NCBI GenBank assembly: GCA_041623535.1
Contig: JBFJWR010000206.1
Span: forward strand, 1 to 5,438
Reading direction: 5' to 3'
DNA from: JBFJWR01 sp041623535
GTDB taxonomy: Bacteria > Pseudomonadota > Gammaproteobacteria > Pseudomonadales > JBFGWM01
DNA length: 5,438 bases
Shown here: positions 1-5,347 of the stretch, one piece after another
Numbering within the stretch: position 1 is the first letter of the stretch
How the letters are laid out: every line of letters starts with the position of its first letter
Translations under genes and position numbers: made by a program
The notes under the pieces: model-generated
What the model saw: only the letters and a program-made list of their open reading frames with translations
Told to the model about the DNA's origin: nothing
Database searches by the model: none

Positions 1-1332
1 GCCGGCCTGTCGGTGACCACCCAGCGCACCACCATGGTCAATCTCGACGCACACGGCAAGCCACTGCGCCCGGCGATCGTCTGGCTGGATCAACGCCGCA
101 CCGAGGTGAAGGACGGGCTGGGTATGCCCTGGGACCTGCTGTTCAAGGCGTTGCGTGTTGAGCACGTGATCCGCAATTTTCGCGCCCGCGCTGCGGCCAA
201 CTGGATTGCCGAGCACCAACCGGAAATCTGGGAGAAGACGGAACATTTCCTGTTGCTGTCCGGGTACATGCTGTTTCGTTTCAGCGGCCACTACCGCGAC
301 TCGGTGGGGGCACAGGTCGGTTACATTCCCTTCGAGTACAAAAAGCTTCGCTGGGCGCCGGCACTGGACTGGAAGTGGAAGGACCTGAAAGTGCGCCGGC
401 ACATGCTGCCGGAACTGGTCAAACCCTGCGCTCCGGTCGGCGTGGTCACTGAAGAAGCAGCGCTGGCCACCGGCATCCCGGCGGGTACGCCGATCATCGC
501 AGCGGCGGCTGACAAGGCCTGCGAAGTGATAGGCGCCGGTGCGACTGATCCTTCAATCGCCTGCATGAGTTACGGCACCACTGCGACCATCAACACCAAC
601 AACAAGCGCTACGTGGAAGTGACGCCGCTGATCCCGCCATACCCGTCTGCAATCCCGGATCATTTCTGTTCCGAAGTCATGGTCTATCGCGGTTTCTGGA
701 TGGTCAGCTGGTTCAAGGAGGAGTTCGGCTTTCCGGAACAGGAAGAGGCAAAACGCCTGGGCGTCAGCCCCGAGAGCCTCTTCGACCGGCTGGTCGACAG
801 CGTGCCACCCGGTTCACTGGGCCTGACCCTGCAACCGTACTGGTCGCCCGGCGTGAAGGAGCCCGGTCCCGAGGCCAAGGGCGCGATCATCGGTTTTGGG
901 GACGTACACACGCGGGCGCACATGTATCGCGCCCTGATTGAAGGGCTGTGCTACACCTTGCGTGAGGGCAAGGAGCGTACCGAGAAGCGCAACAAGGTGC
1001 CGATCCGCAAGTTACGGGTTTCCGGTGGCGGCTCAACCAGTGACGCCATCATGCAGATCACCGCCGATATATTTGGTATGCGTGCCGAACGGCCGCACAC
1101 TTTTGAAACATCAGGACTGGGCGCCGCGATCAACTGCGCAGTCGGGCTGGGTCTCTACCCGGACGTGCCGACCGCCATACAGGCCATGACGCGGGTCGGG
1201 GATGTCTTTGACCCCATCCCCGGGAACCAGGCAATTTATGATCGCCTCTACCGGGAAGTCTTCCAGGAAATGTATGGCCGGCTGCAGCCGTTGTACAAAT
1301 CGATACGGGAAATCACCGGCTATCCGGCCTGA
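1..1332 (+). CDS. FGGY-family carbohydrate kinase, C-terminal 443 residues (5' end outside window)
   Basis: The reading frame is open from base 1, so the gene begins upstream; the GTG at 13 lies inside the conserved 'TTQRTT' strand and is not a start. The family transfers the ATP gamma-phosphate to a sugar or polyol in the cytoplasm. Numbering from base 1, the visible landmarks are WLDQR at residues 28-32 (substrate-side motif of FGGY domain I), AAADKACEVIGAG around 168-180 with D171 at the place of the catalytic aspartate, YGTTAT at 191-196 (phosphate-binding turn of domain II), and SGGGSTSD at 341-348 followed by an SGLGAA block near 371-376 (adenosine-side motifs). Relatives run about 500-530 residues, so perhaps 60-90 are missing. 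The substrate cannot be told: it is not a clear match by eye to glycerol kinase or xylulokinase. No terminator is obvious after the TGA; repeat copy A begins 48 bp downstream, in the strand orientation that would place its GGA hairpins in this gene's 3' transcript. Confidence 0.9.
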   Translation, partial: AGLSVTTQRTTMVNLDAHGKPLRPAIVWLDQRRTEVKDGLGMPWDLLFKALRVEHVIRNFRARAAANWIAEHQPEIWEKTEHFLLLSGYMLFRFSGHYRDSVGAQVGYIPFEYKKLRWAPALDWKWKDLKVRRHMLPELVKPCAPVGVVTEEAALATGIPAGTPIIAAAADKACEVIGAGATDPSIACMSYGTTATINTNNKRYVEVTPLIPPYPSAIPDHFCSEVMVYRGFWMVSWFKEEFGFPEQEEAKRLGVSPESLFDRLVDSVPPGSLGLTLQPYWSPGVKEPGPEAKGAIIGFGDVHTRAHMYRALIEGLCYTLREGKERTEKRNKVPIRKLRVSGGGSTSDAIMQITADIFGMRAERPHTFETSGLGAAINCAVGLGLYPDVPTAIQAMTRVGDVFDPIPGNQAIYDRLYREVFQEMYGRLQPLYKSIREITGYPA

Positions 1333-1380
1333 CAGGAATGGCACTAATCTTAAGCTCAGGGTCGGCAGTCAATTGAACAA

Positions 1381-1512
1381 GGCCGGCTTGGGGAGCGCAT
1401 TTTTCGGGCGTCAGCGCGAACGGTACATGGATGTACTGAGAGAGCGCTGCCGCCTTCGGAGCCGCCATGGATGGCGGCGGAGATTTAGGAAAATGCGCTC
1501 CCCAAGCTGGCC
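1381..1512 (+). repeat. Nested palindromic repeat, copy A (structured element with two NGGA hairpins)
   Basis: The outer arms 1381-1403 and 1490-1512 are complementary over 23 bp with one mismatch. Inside lie three further pairings. GGCG-T-CAGCGC (1407-1417) pairs with GCGCTG-C-CGCC (1444-1454), 10 of 11 positions. GTACA-TGGA-TGTAC (1423-1436) is a hairpin. GCCGCCA-TGGA-TGGCGGC (1461-1478) is a perfect 7-bp hairpin. The predicted shape is one basal stem with two branches. The core from about 1405 to 1487 is shared with copy B on the opposite strand, while much of the outer arms is not. There is no coding frame, no transposase and no T-tract after the stem, so it is not a typical terminator. 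The strand given is the one on which the loops read GGA. It lies 48 bp after the FGGY kinase stop codon, in the same sense. Confidence 0.85.
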
Positions 1513-1584
1513 GACCTGCGACAACCCAGCCCTTTTTCATCATTGAGTGTAATTGTTGATTGCGAACATCTTTGTTATCGAATT

Positions 1585-1606
1585 CGCACATTTGAGTGCG
1601 TATAGT
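1585..1606 (+). promoter_or_regulatory. Weak candidate promoter/operator upstream of uppP
   Basis: An inverted repeat CGCAC-ATTTGA-GTGCG (1585-1600) abuts TATAGT (1601-1606), which resembles a sigma-70 -10 box about 30 bp before the uppP start. No good -35 hexamer is visible at 16-18 bp spacing, so a promoter here would need an activator or another element. This is inferred from pattern only. Confidence 0.25.
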
Positions 1607-1635
1607 TAGTACTTTCATCCTGGGTTCCATGCGTC

Positions 1636-2436
1636 ATGGATGCAGTACATCTGGTAGCACTGGCCCTGATTCAGGGGGTGTCCGAGTTTCTCCCGGTTTC
1701 CAGTTCCGCTCACCTGATCCTGCCGTCTGAATTGCTCGGCTGGCAGGATCAGGGTCAGGCCTTCGACGTTGCGGTGCATGTCGGCACCCTGATCGCTGTG
1801 CTCGCTTATTTCCGGCACGACCTCTGGCGTATCTTTGTCGGCTGGCAGGCGCACCTGCGTGGTGGTGCGGCCAGTCCCGATGCTCACCTGGGCTGGGCGG
1901 TATTGGTTGGCAGCCTGCCCACCCTGGTGGCCGGGTTCCTGCTCGATGGGCACGCAGAGGTCCTGCTGCGCTCGGCGCTGGTGATTGGCCTGGCTACCGT
2001 GGTGTTTGGCGTGTTGCTGCAATGGGCCGACCTGCAGGGGCGCAAGACCGGGACCCTGGAAGACCTCAACTGGAAAACCATCTGGGTGATCGCACTGGCA
2101 CAGATTCTGGCGCTGATTCCCGGCACCTCGCGATCCGGTGTCACCATCACTGCCGGGCTGGCCATGGGCCTGGACCGGGAAAGTGCCGCACGATTCTCCT
2201 TCCTGCTGGCGATCCCGGTCATCATGGGGGCGGGTTTTATCAAGGGCCTGGAACTGGCACAGACCGGGTCCAATGCCGAGTGGCTGGATGTCGGAGTCGG
2301 GGCGCTGATTGCGGGAGCCAGCGCCTTCCTGTGCATTCACTGGTTCCTTGGTTTTATCCAGCGCGCCGGCATGTGGCCGTTCACCATCTACCGCCTGTTT
2401 CTCGGCAGTTTTCTTATTTTTTACGCACTGCTGTAG
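1636..2436 (+). CDS. uppP: Undecaprenyl-diphosphatase UppP (BacA family)
   Basis: This is an integral inner-membrane phosphatase that converts undecaprenyl diphosphate to undecaprenyl phosphate, recycling the lipid carrier for peptidoglycan and other surface polymers; overproduction is known to give bacitracin resistance. The 266 residues match the usual family length. Key motifs are visible: QGVSEFLPVSSSAHL at 13-27 (the (E/Q)xxxE motif with Q13 and E17, the serine cluster 22-24 and H26) and PGTSRSG at 162-168 with R166, the second signature. Hydrophobic segments are spread through the chain, including about 85-103, 112-130, 150-162, 190-205, 218-240 and 247-266. The ATG at 1636 puts the first signature at the normal distance from the N-terminus; the ribosome binding site before it is weak. 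The gene stands alone on this strand and its last 23 bp overlap the end of the convergent phosphodiesterase gene. Function is assigned from family motifs. Confidence 0.96.
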   Translation: MDAVHLVALALIQGVSEFLPVSSSAHLILPSELLGWQDQGQAFDVAVHVGTLIAVLAYFRHDLWRIFVGWQAHLRGGAASPDAHLGWAVLVGSLPTLVAGFLLDGHAEVLLRSALVIGLATVVFGVLLQWADLQGRKTGTLEDLNWKTIWVIALAQILALIPGTSRSGVTITAGLAMGLDRESAARFSFLLAIPVIMGAGFIKGLELAQTGSNAEWLDVGVGALIAGASAFLCIHWFLGFIQRAGMWPFTIYRLFLGSFLIFYALL

Positions 2437-3169
2437 ATCTGAGCTTTTGCAGCATCGCCACGTGCGCGAGCAGCGCGGCAGGGTAATCCGAAATAATGCT
2501 GTCCACGCCCAGTTGGTACAACCGGGTGGCCACTGGCAGCGCGTTCACCGTCCAGCAGGAAATCTTCAGGCCGGCCTCCCGGGCCCGCTGCACCCGCCGT
2601 GCATCCGTCAGTTCGTGGGACAACGCCAGCGTGTCGCAGCCGAGGTCCAGCGCCAGCGCGACCGGGTCAGGCGGCGCGACTTCGCAGACCAGGCCGCGGG
2701 ATATATCCGGCGCCACGACCTGCATGCGGGCCAGCAGGGCGCTGTCCAGTGACGTGACGGTGACCTGCGGCACCAGGCGTGCTTCACGCACGAACTTCGC
2801 CAGGCGTTCACAGAAAGCCTGTTCATCGCCCAACTGGCCGGTTTTGACTTCGAACTGGAGGTGTTCCACCCCGCGACACTGGCGCACGACCGCATGCAGG
2901 CTGGGCACGCCGGTGGAGCGCGACCACTCATAGGCCTGGCCGGTCGCCTGCAGTGCTGACAGTTCTGGCACGGAACGGCGTACGACGCTGGCGCGTGAGC
3001 CATGGGTGCGCGCCAGCGTGGTGTCGTGAATGACCACGATCTCCCCGTCTTTTGCCACGCGCAGATCGAGCTCGAAATGCCGTATGCCGTACGCCATGGC
3101 GTGGGCGAATCCGGCCAGTGTGTTCTCCGGTGCTTCGCCGGCCGCGCCGCGGTGTCCGTAAACGATCAT
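2414..3169 (-). CDS. Glycerophosphodiester phosphodiesterase, cytoplasmic (UgpQ/GDPD type)
   Basis: The family hydrolyses glycerophosphodiesters from deacylated phospholipids to glycerol-3-phosphate and an alcohol, using a divalent metal in a TIM barrel. The 251 residues carry the GDPD landmarks: YGHRGAAGEAPENT at 4-17 (H6, R7, E15, N16), FELDLR at 32-37 (metal ligands E34 and D36), DGEIVVIHD at 41-49 (second catalytic H48), FEVK at 106-109, CWTVN at 205-209, and GVDSIISDYP at 221-230 near the C-terminus. The chain starts directly in the first barrel strand with no signal peptide, so a cytoplasmic UgpQ-like enzyme is more likely than a periplasmic GlpQ. The ATG at 3169 has a purine-rich site (AGGGAAG) about 7 bases upstream. 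No ugp transport genes adjoin it. It is convergent with uppP, and its last codons and stop lie inside the uppP 3' end. Repeat copy B lies upstream of it, in the sense that would put the GGA loops in any long leader. Confidence 0.94.
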   Translation of the reverse strand: MIVYGHRGAAGEAPENTLAGFAHAMAYGIRHFELDLRVAKDGEIVVIHDTTLARTHGSRASVVRRSVPELSALQATGQAYEWSRSTGVPSLHAVVRQCRGVEHLQFEVKTGQLGDEQAFCERLAKFVREARLVPQVTVTSLDSALLARMQVVAPDISRGLVCEVAPPDPVALALDLGCDTLALSHELTDARRVQRAREAGLKISCWTVNALPVATRLYQLGVDSIISDYPAALLAHVAMLQKLRSTAVRKK

Positions 3170-3192
3170 GCCTGCTTCCCTTCAGATGTAGC

Positions 3193-3212
3193 TTGCGCAA
3201 TATACTGCGCAA
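3193..3212. promoter_or_regulatory. 20-bp inverted repeat upstream of the phosphodiesterase gene (possible operator)
   Basis: TTGCGCA (3193-3199) and TGCGCAA (3206-3212) are perfect 7-bp arms around ATATAC. On the minus strand the centre reads TATATT-like, as a -10 box would, about 30 bp before the phosphodiesterase ATG. A dyad over a -10 box is a common repressor layout. No convincing -35 box was found, so the promoter part is tentative. Confidence 0.4.
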
Positions 3213-3281
3213 ACCGGTCTGCCCACAGCCCTGGTGGCAGTCTAGATAACCCGGCAGCACTTCGCGGGATGGCGGGCGGGC

Positions 3282-3424
3282 GATTGCGGGGCGCGGGATG
3301 CGCTTGCCGCTAAATCTCCGCCGCCATCCATGGCGGCTCCGAAGGCGACTGTCGCTCTCTAAAGTACATCCCTGTACCGTTCGCGACAGACGCCCGCAGC
3401 AAGCGCATCCCGCACCCCGCAATC
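3282..3424 (-). repeat. Nested palindromic repeat, copy B (inverted relative to copy A)
   Basis: The outer arms 3282-3307 and 3399-3424 are complementary over 26 bp with one mismatch. On the minus strand the inner pairing is GGCG-T-CTGTCGC with GCGACAG-T-CGCC (plus-strand 3383-3394 and 3344-3355), 11 of 12 positions. The two hairpins are GTACA-GGGA-TGTAC (plus-strand 3364-3377) and GCCGCCA-TGGA-TGGCGGC (3320-3337). The stretch GCCTTCGGAGCC, the second hairpin and the following GGAGATTTA are identical to copy A, whereas the stems differ but stay self-complementary. It is 143 bp against 132 bp for copy A. No target-site duplication is visible. On its GGA strand it points toward the phosphodiesterase gene, whose start lies 113 bp away. 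Confidence 0.85.
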
Positions 3425-3450
3425 TGGACTCGGCGCCCGCAACCCGTACT

Positions 3451-3481
3451 CTGCAATTGCGCCTGCGCTCCGCTATTGCAG
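3451..3481. other. Hairpin between repeat copy B and the hsp20 promoter
   Basis: CTGCAATTGCG (3451-3461) pairs with CGCTATTGCAG (3471-3481) at 10 of 11 positions around a 9-base loop. It has no T-tract on either strand, so it is not a normal terminator. It ends 18 bp before the sigma-32-like -35 box and could be an operator or a spacer structure. Confidence 0.4.
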
Positions 3482-3499
3482 GAATTTGTATCCCGGCTT

Positions 3500-3526
3500 C
3501 TTGAAATCCCTGTACCGCGTCCCTAT
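3500..3526 (+). promoter_or_regulatory. Candidate sigma-32 heat-shock promoter of the hsp20 gene
   Basis: CTTGAA (3500-3505) is a perfect match to the known sigma-32 -35 core. After 15 bases comes CCCTAT (3521-3526), one change from the CCCCAT -10 core. Known sigma-32 promoters have spacers of about 13-15 bases. Placement upstream of a small heat-shock gene supports the call. Transcription would start near 3533, giving a leader of about 145 bases. Confidence 0.55.
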
Positions 3527-3546
3527 CAAGGTTACAAGGTTGATCA

Positions 3547-3558
3547 CATACCGGTATG
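3547..3558. promoter_or_regulatory. 12-bp perfect palindrome in the hsp20 leader
   Basis: CATACCGGTATG is a perfect palindrome lying about 14 bases after the predicted transcription start. It could be a repressor site or chance; no known operator is recognised. Confidence 0.25.
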
Positions 3559-3577
3559 GCAACCGACCTTGCATACG

Positions 3578-3597
3578 CTGCCCCGGCGACGGGGTGG
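3578..3597 (+). other. GNRA-tetraloop hairpin in the hsp20 leader
   Basis: CTGCCCCG, loop GCGA, then CGGGGTGG forms a stem of 8 pairs including two G-U wobbles. It lies about 80 bases before the start codon and does not itself cover the ribosome binding site, so a direct thermometer role is not shown. Confidence 0.35.
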
Positions 3598-3680
3598 CAG
3601 AACGCCCGGATGCGCGCCCAGGGCCCGCTTTCGGCACAAATGGTCGTTATCAATTGCGCAAGCAAAACTGGAGGTGTGTT

Positions 3681-4115
3681 ATGTCTATGATTCGTTACCA
3701 ACCATGGGGATCCAGTCTGGATCTGCAACGGGAACTGGGCAGATTGTTTGACCTGTCCCGTGGCCAGGACTCCGAAGTCAGTACCTCGGACTGGCTGCCC
3801 GCCGTGGATATCCGCGAGGAAGAATCGCGTTACGTACTGCATGCCGACCTGCCCGGTATCAACCCGGACGACGTCAGTGTCACGTTTGAACGTGGCGTAC
3901 TGACCGTGCAGGGCAAACGCGAAGAGATCCGGGAAGATGAGCAGGCGTCCTACAAGCGGGTTGAACGTTCGCGGGGCTCCTTCCTGCGGCGCTTCAGTTT
4001 GCCCGACACGGTCGACGGCGCCCAGATCAGTGCCCGCACGCAGAATGGAGTGCTGGAGGTCAGCATCCCGAAAGGCGAGGCGGCGCAACCGCGCAGAATC
4101 GCCATCGAGCACTGA
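3681..4115 (+). CDS. Small heat-shock protein, Hsp20/alpha-crystallin family
   Basis: This is an ATP-independent cytoplasmic holdase that binds unfolding proteins and passes them to DnaK/ClpB. Of its 144 residues, a short N-terminal arm (1-38) is followed by the alpha-crystallin domain: WLPAVDIREEE at 39-49, LHADLPGINPDDVSVTFE at 53-70, GVLTVQGKREE at 72-82, ERSRGSFLRRFSLP at 95-108 and the family signature NGVLEVSIPK at 122-131. The C-terminal tail has an I-x-I motif (I140, I142), which docks subunits during oligomer assembly. The ATG at 3681 is chosen because GGAGG (3670-3674) sits 6 bases before it; the ATG two codons later is a weaker option. It looks monocistronic: a sigma-32-like promoter lies upstream and a strong terminator 33 bp after the stop. 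It resembles the Hsp20 class with an N-terminal 'WLPAVDI', rather than E. coli IbpA itself. Confidence 0.95.
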   Translation: MSMIRYQPWGSSLDLQRELGRLFDLSRGQDSEVSTSDWLPAVDIREEESRYVLHADLPGINPDDVSVTFERGVLTVQGKREEIREDEQASYKRVERSRGSFLRRFSLPDTVDGAQISARTQNGVLEVSIPKGEAAQPRRIAIEH

Positions 4116-4148
4116 TTCACCGACTTTTTTCGGTCGTCCCCTCAACTT

Positions 4149-4175
4149 GCCGGCGGGTTTCCCGCCGGCTTTTTT
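4149..4175 (+). terminator. Rho-independent terminator of the hsp20 gene
   Basis: A perfect 9-bp stem, GCCGGCGGG (4149-4157) and CCCGCCGGC (4161-4169), with loop TTT is followed directly by six T residues (4170-4175). It separates the hsp20 unit from the nuo operon. Confidence 0.93.
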
Positions 4176-4206
4176 GTGCGCGCTTTTTGACCAATTCAGA
4201 TCGCAC

Positions 4207-4233
4207 TTGCGATGCTACAGGTGGCGGTATAGG
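4207..4233 (+). promoter_or_regulatory. Weak candidate sigma-70 promoter of the nuo operon
   Basis: The 121 bp between the hsp20 terminator and nuoA must hold the nuo promoter if nuoA is the first gene of the operon. TTGCGA (4207-4212), a 15-base spacer and TATAGG (4228-4233) is the best pair seen, but the spacer is short and both boxes are imperfect. TTGACC at 4187-4192 is an alternative -35 without a good -10. Confidence 0.25.
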
Positions 4234-4296
4234 TTTAATCAGCGTTTGCCTAGTTGACCGCGTGTTTAACCATCACTCAACCATAAGAAGCATCGC

Positions 4297-4677
4297 ATGA
4301 CCGAGGACCTCTGGCCCCTGGTATTTCTCTTCATCGTCGTGCTGGCCCTGGAGGCGGCGATGCTCGGCCTGTCCTGGGTCGCCGGCGAAAAGCGCGTTGG
4401 CCGGGCCGGTCTCGAACCGTTCGAATCAGGCATCGTGCCGGTGGGTAATGCCCGCATGCGCATGTCGATGCGTTTTTACGTGGTTGCCATCCTGTTCGTG
4501 ATTTTTGACCTCGAGGCGGTCTTCCTGATTGCCTGGGCGGTCGCCTTTCGCGAGGCCGGCTGGTTTGGCTACGTGACCATGCTGGTGTTCGTCTTCGTGC
4601 TGACTGTGGCGCTGATTTACGAATGGAAACGCGGGGCACTGGACTGGGGTCCGCGTGACCGCAGTACGAGGAACTGA
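4297..4677 (+). CDS. nuoA: NADH-quinone oxidoreductase subunit A
   Basis: NuoA is a small membrane-arm subunit of respiratory complex I, next to the quinone-binding junction. The 126-residue chain has three hydrophobic helices (about 8-28, 60-82, 92-110), the usual topology. It carries the conserved loop EPFESGIVPVGNARMRMSMRFY (40-61), the FDLEAVFL block (70-77) with the conserved acidic pair D71 and E73 in the second helix, and GALDW (113-117) at the end. The ATG at 4297 is preceded by a modest AAGAAG six bases upstream. It is the first gene of the nuo operon, standing after a terminator, and its stop is one base from the nuoB start. It reads like the enterobacterial/pseudomonad type by eye. 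Confidence 0.97.
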   Translation: MTEDLWPLVFLFIVVLALEAAMLGLSWVAGEKRVGRAGLEPFESGIVPVGNARMRMSMRFYVVAILFVIFDLEAVFLIAWAVAFREAGWFGYVTMLVFVFVLTVALIYEWKRGALDWGPRDRSTRN

Positions 4678-4678
4678 T

Positions 4679-5347
4679 ATGCGCTGGTCACTGAGCAAGG
4701 CCGAAGGGCAGGGCACGGCCGAGAGTCGCGCAACGATTGCCACCGACGCGACCACGGAGCCGGAATCCGTGGAAGATGCGGTGCGGCGTAACGTGCTGCT
4801 GACCAGCCTCAACGACATGATCCAGTGGGGCCGCAAGAATTCCGTATGGCCCTACAATTTTGGGCTGTCCTGCTGTTACGTGGAAATGGCGACCTCGTTC
4901 ACGCCACGCTTCGACATCGCCCGCTTTGGTGCCGAGGTGATCCGCGCGACGCCGCGCCAGGCCGACCTGATGGTGATTTCCGGCACGGTGTTCCGCAAGA
5001 TGGCGCCGGTCATACAACGCCTCTACGAGCAGTTGCTGGAGCCGCGCTGGGTCATATCCATGGGTTCCTGTTCCAATTCCGGCGGCATGTACGACGTCTA
5101 CAGCGTGGTGCAGGGTGTGGACAAGTTTCTGCCGGTGGATGTCTACGTGCCGGGTTGTCCGCCGCGTCCGGATGCGCTCCTGCAGGGGCTGATGCTGCTG
5201 CAGGATGCCATCGGTCAGGAACAACGACCGCTGTCCTGGATGGTCGGGCCGCAGGGTGTGCAGAAAGCGCCCAAGGTGTCGCAGCGCGACCTGCATACGG
5301 AAGCCCGCATGCGTACCACCAGCCTGCGGACCCCGGATCAGACCTGA
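4679..5347 (+). CDS. nuoB: NADH-quinone oxidoreductase subunit B (cluster N2 subunit)
   Basis: NuoB binds the terminal [4Fe-4S] cluster N2, which passes electrons to quinone in complex I. All four cluster cysteines are present: C65 and C66 in SCCYVEM, C131 in MGSCSNSGG and C160 in PGCPPRP. Other conserved blocks are WPYNFGLS (57-64), FDIARFGAEV (78-87) and VYSVVQGVDKF (140-150). The ATG at 4679 is chosen over the in-frame GTG at 4655 because GAGGA (4668-4672) lies six bases upstream and the GTG would overlap nuoA. It has 222 residues. The first 35 or so (rich in A, T, E and S) and the last 30 or so look poorly conserved. One base separates it from nuoA, and its TGA overlaps the ATG of the next gene by one base, implying translational coupling. 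Confidence 0.98.
   Translation: MRWSLSKAEGQGTAESRATIATDATTEPESVEDAVRRNVLLTSLNDMIQWGRKNSVWPYNFGLSCCYVEMATSFTPRFDIARFGAEVIRATPRQADLMVISGTVFRKMAPVIQRLYEQLLEPRWVISMGSCSNSGGMYDVYSVVQGVDKFLPVDVYVPGCPPRPDALLQGLMLLQDAIGQEQRPLSWMVGPQGVQKAPKVSQRDLHTEARMRTTSLRTPDQT

Larger units (their letters stand above)
1333..1635. other. Intergenic region between the FGGY kinase and uppP
   Basis: This 303-bp gap holds the 132-bp nested palindromic repeat copy A (1381-1512) and then about 120 bp of more AT-rich DNA in front of uppP. The AT-rich part contains the small inverted repeat at 1585-1600 and a TATAGT hexamer at 1601-1606. No convincing protein-coding ORF, tRNA or T-tract terminator was seen. Confidence 0.7.
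3170..3680. other. Divergent regulatory region between the phosphodiesterase and hsp20 genes
   Basis: This 511-bp non-coding stretch contains, in order: a purine-rich ribosome binding site for the leftward phosphodiesterase, a 20-bp inverted repeat (3193-3212), repeat copy B (3282-3424), an 11-bp-arm hairpin (3451-3481), a sigma-32-like promoter (3500-3526), a 12-bp perfect palindrome (3547-3558), a tetraloop hairpin (3578-3597) and the hsp20 ribosome binding site (3670-3674). ORFs crossing it show no family resemblance. Confidence 0.7.

Noticed and set aside
1381..1512. Copy A as a rho-independent terminator
   Set aside because: The stem is long and branched, and no T-tract follows it on either strand.
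1202..1546. 114-residue plus-strand ORF crossing repeat copy A
   Set aside because: Its start lies in another frame of the FGGY kinase and its end is a translation of the palindrome; the similar peptide 'SRHGWRRRF' in an ORF over copy B only reflects shared repeat DNA.
1615..2340. 241-residue minus-strand ORF opposite uppP
   Set aside because: A Q/G/P-rich composition without motifs, fully antisense to a clear uppP gene.
1381..3424. Composite transposon or insertion sequence ends
   Set aside because: No transposase gene, no target-site duplication, and the outer arms are not alike between copies.
3486..3680. In-frame TTG upstream start giving a 209-residue Hsp20
   Set aside because: The added residues do not resemble an Hsp20 N-terminus, they would cover the promoter, and the ATG at 3681 has a strong ribosome binding site and gives the normal family length.
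2928..4145. 405-residue minus-strand ORF
   Set aside because: It runs antisense through the hsp20 gene and the non-coding repeat region and overlaps the phosphodiesterase in another frame; it is rich in R, G, S and P with no family resemblance. GC-rich shadow frames often stay open.
4655..4678. GTG start for nuoB overlapping nuoA
   Set aside because: The ATG at 4679 has a GAGGA site six bases upstream and gives the usual tight junction with nuoA.
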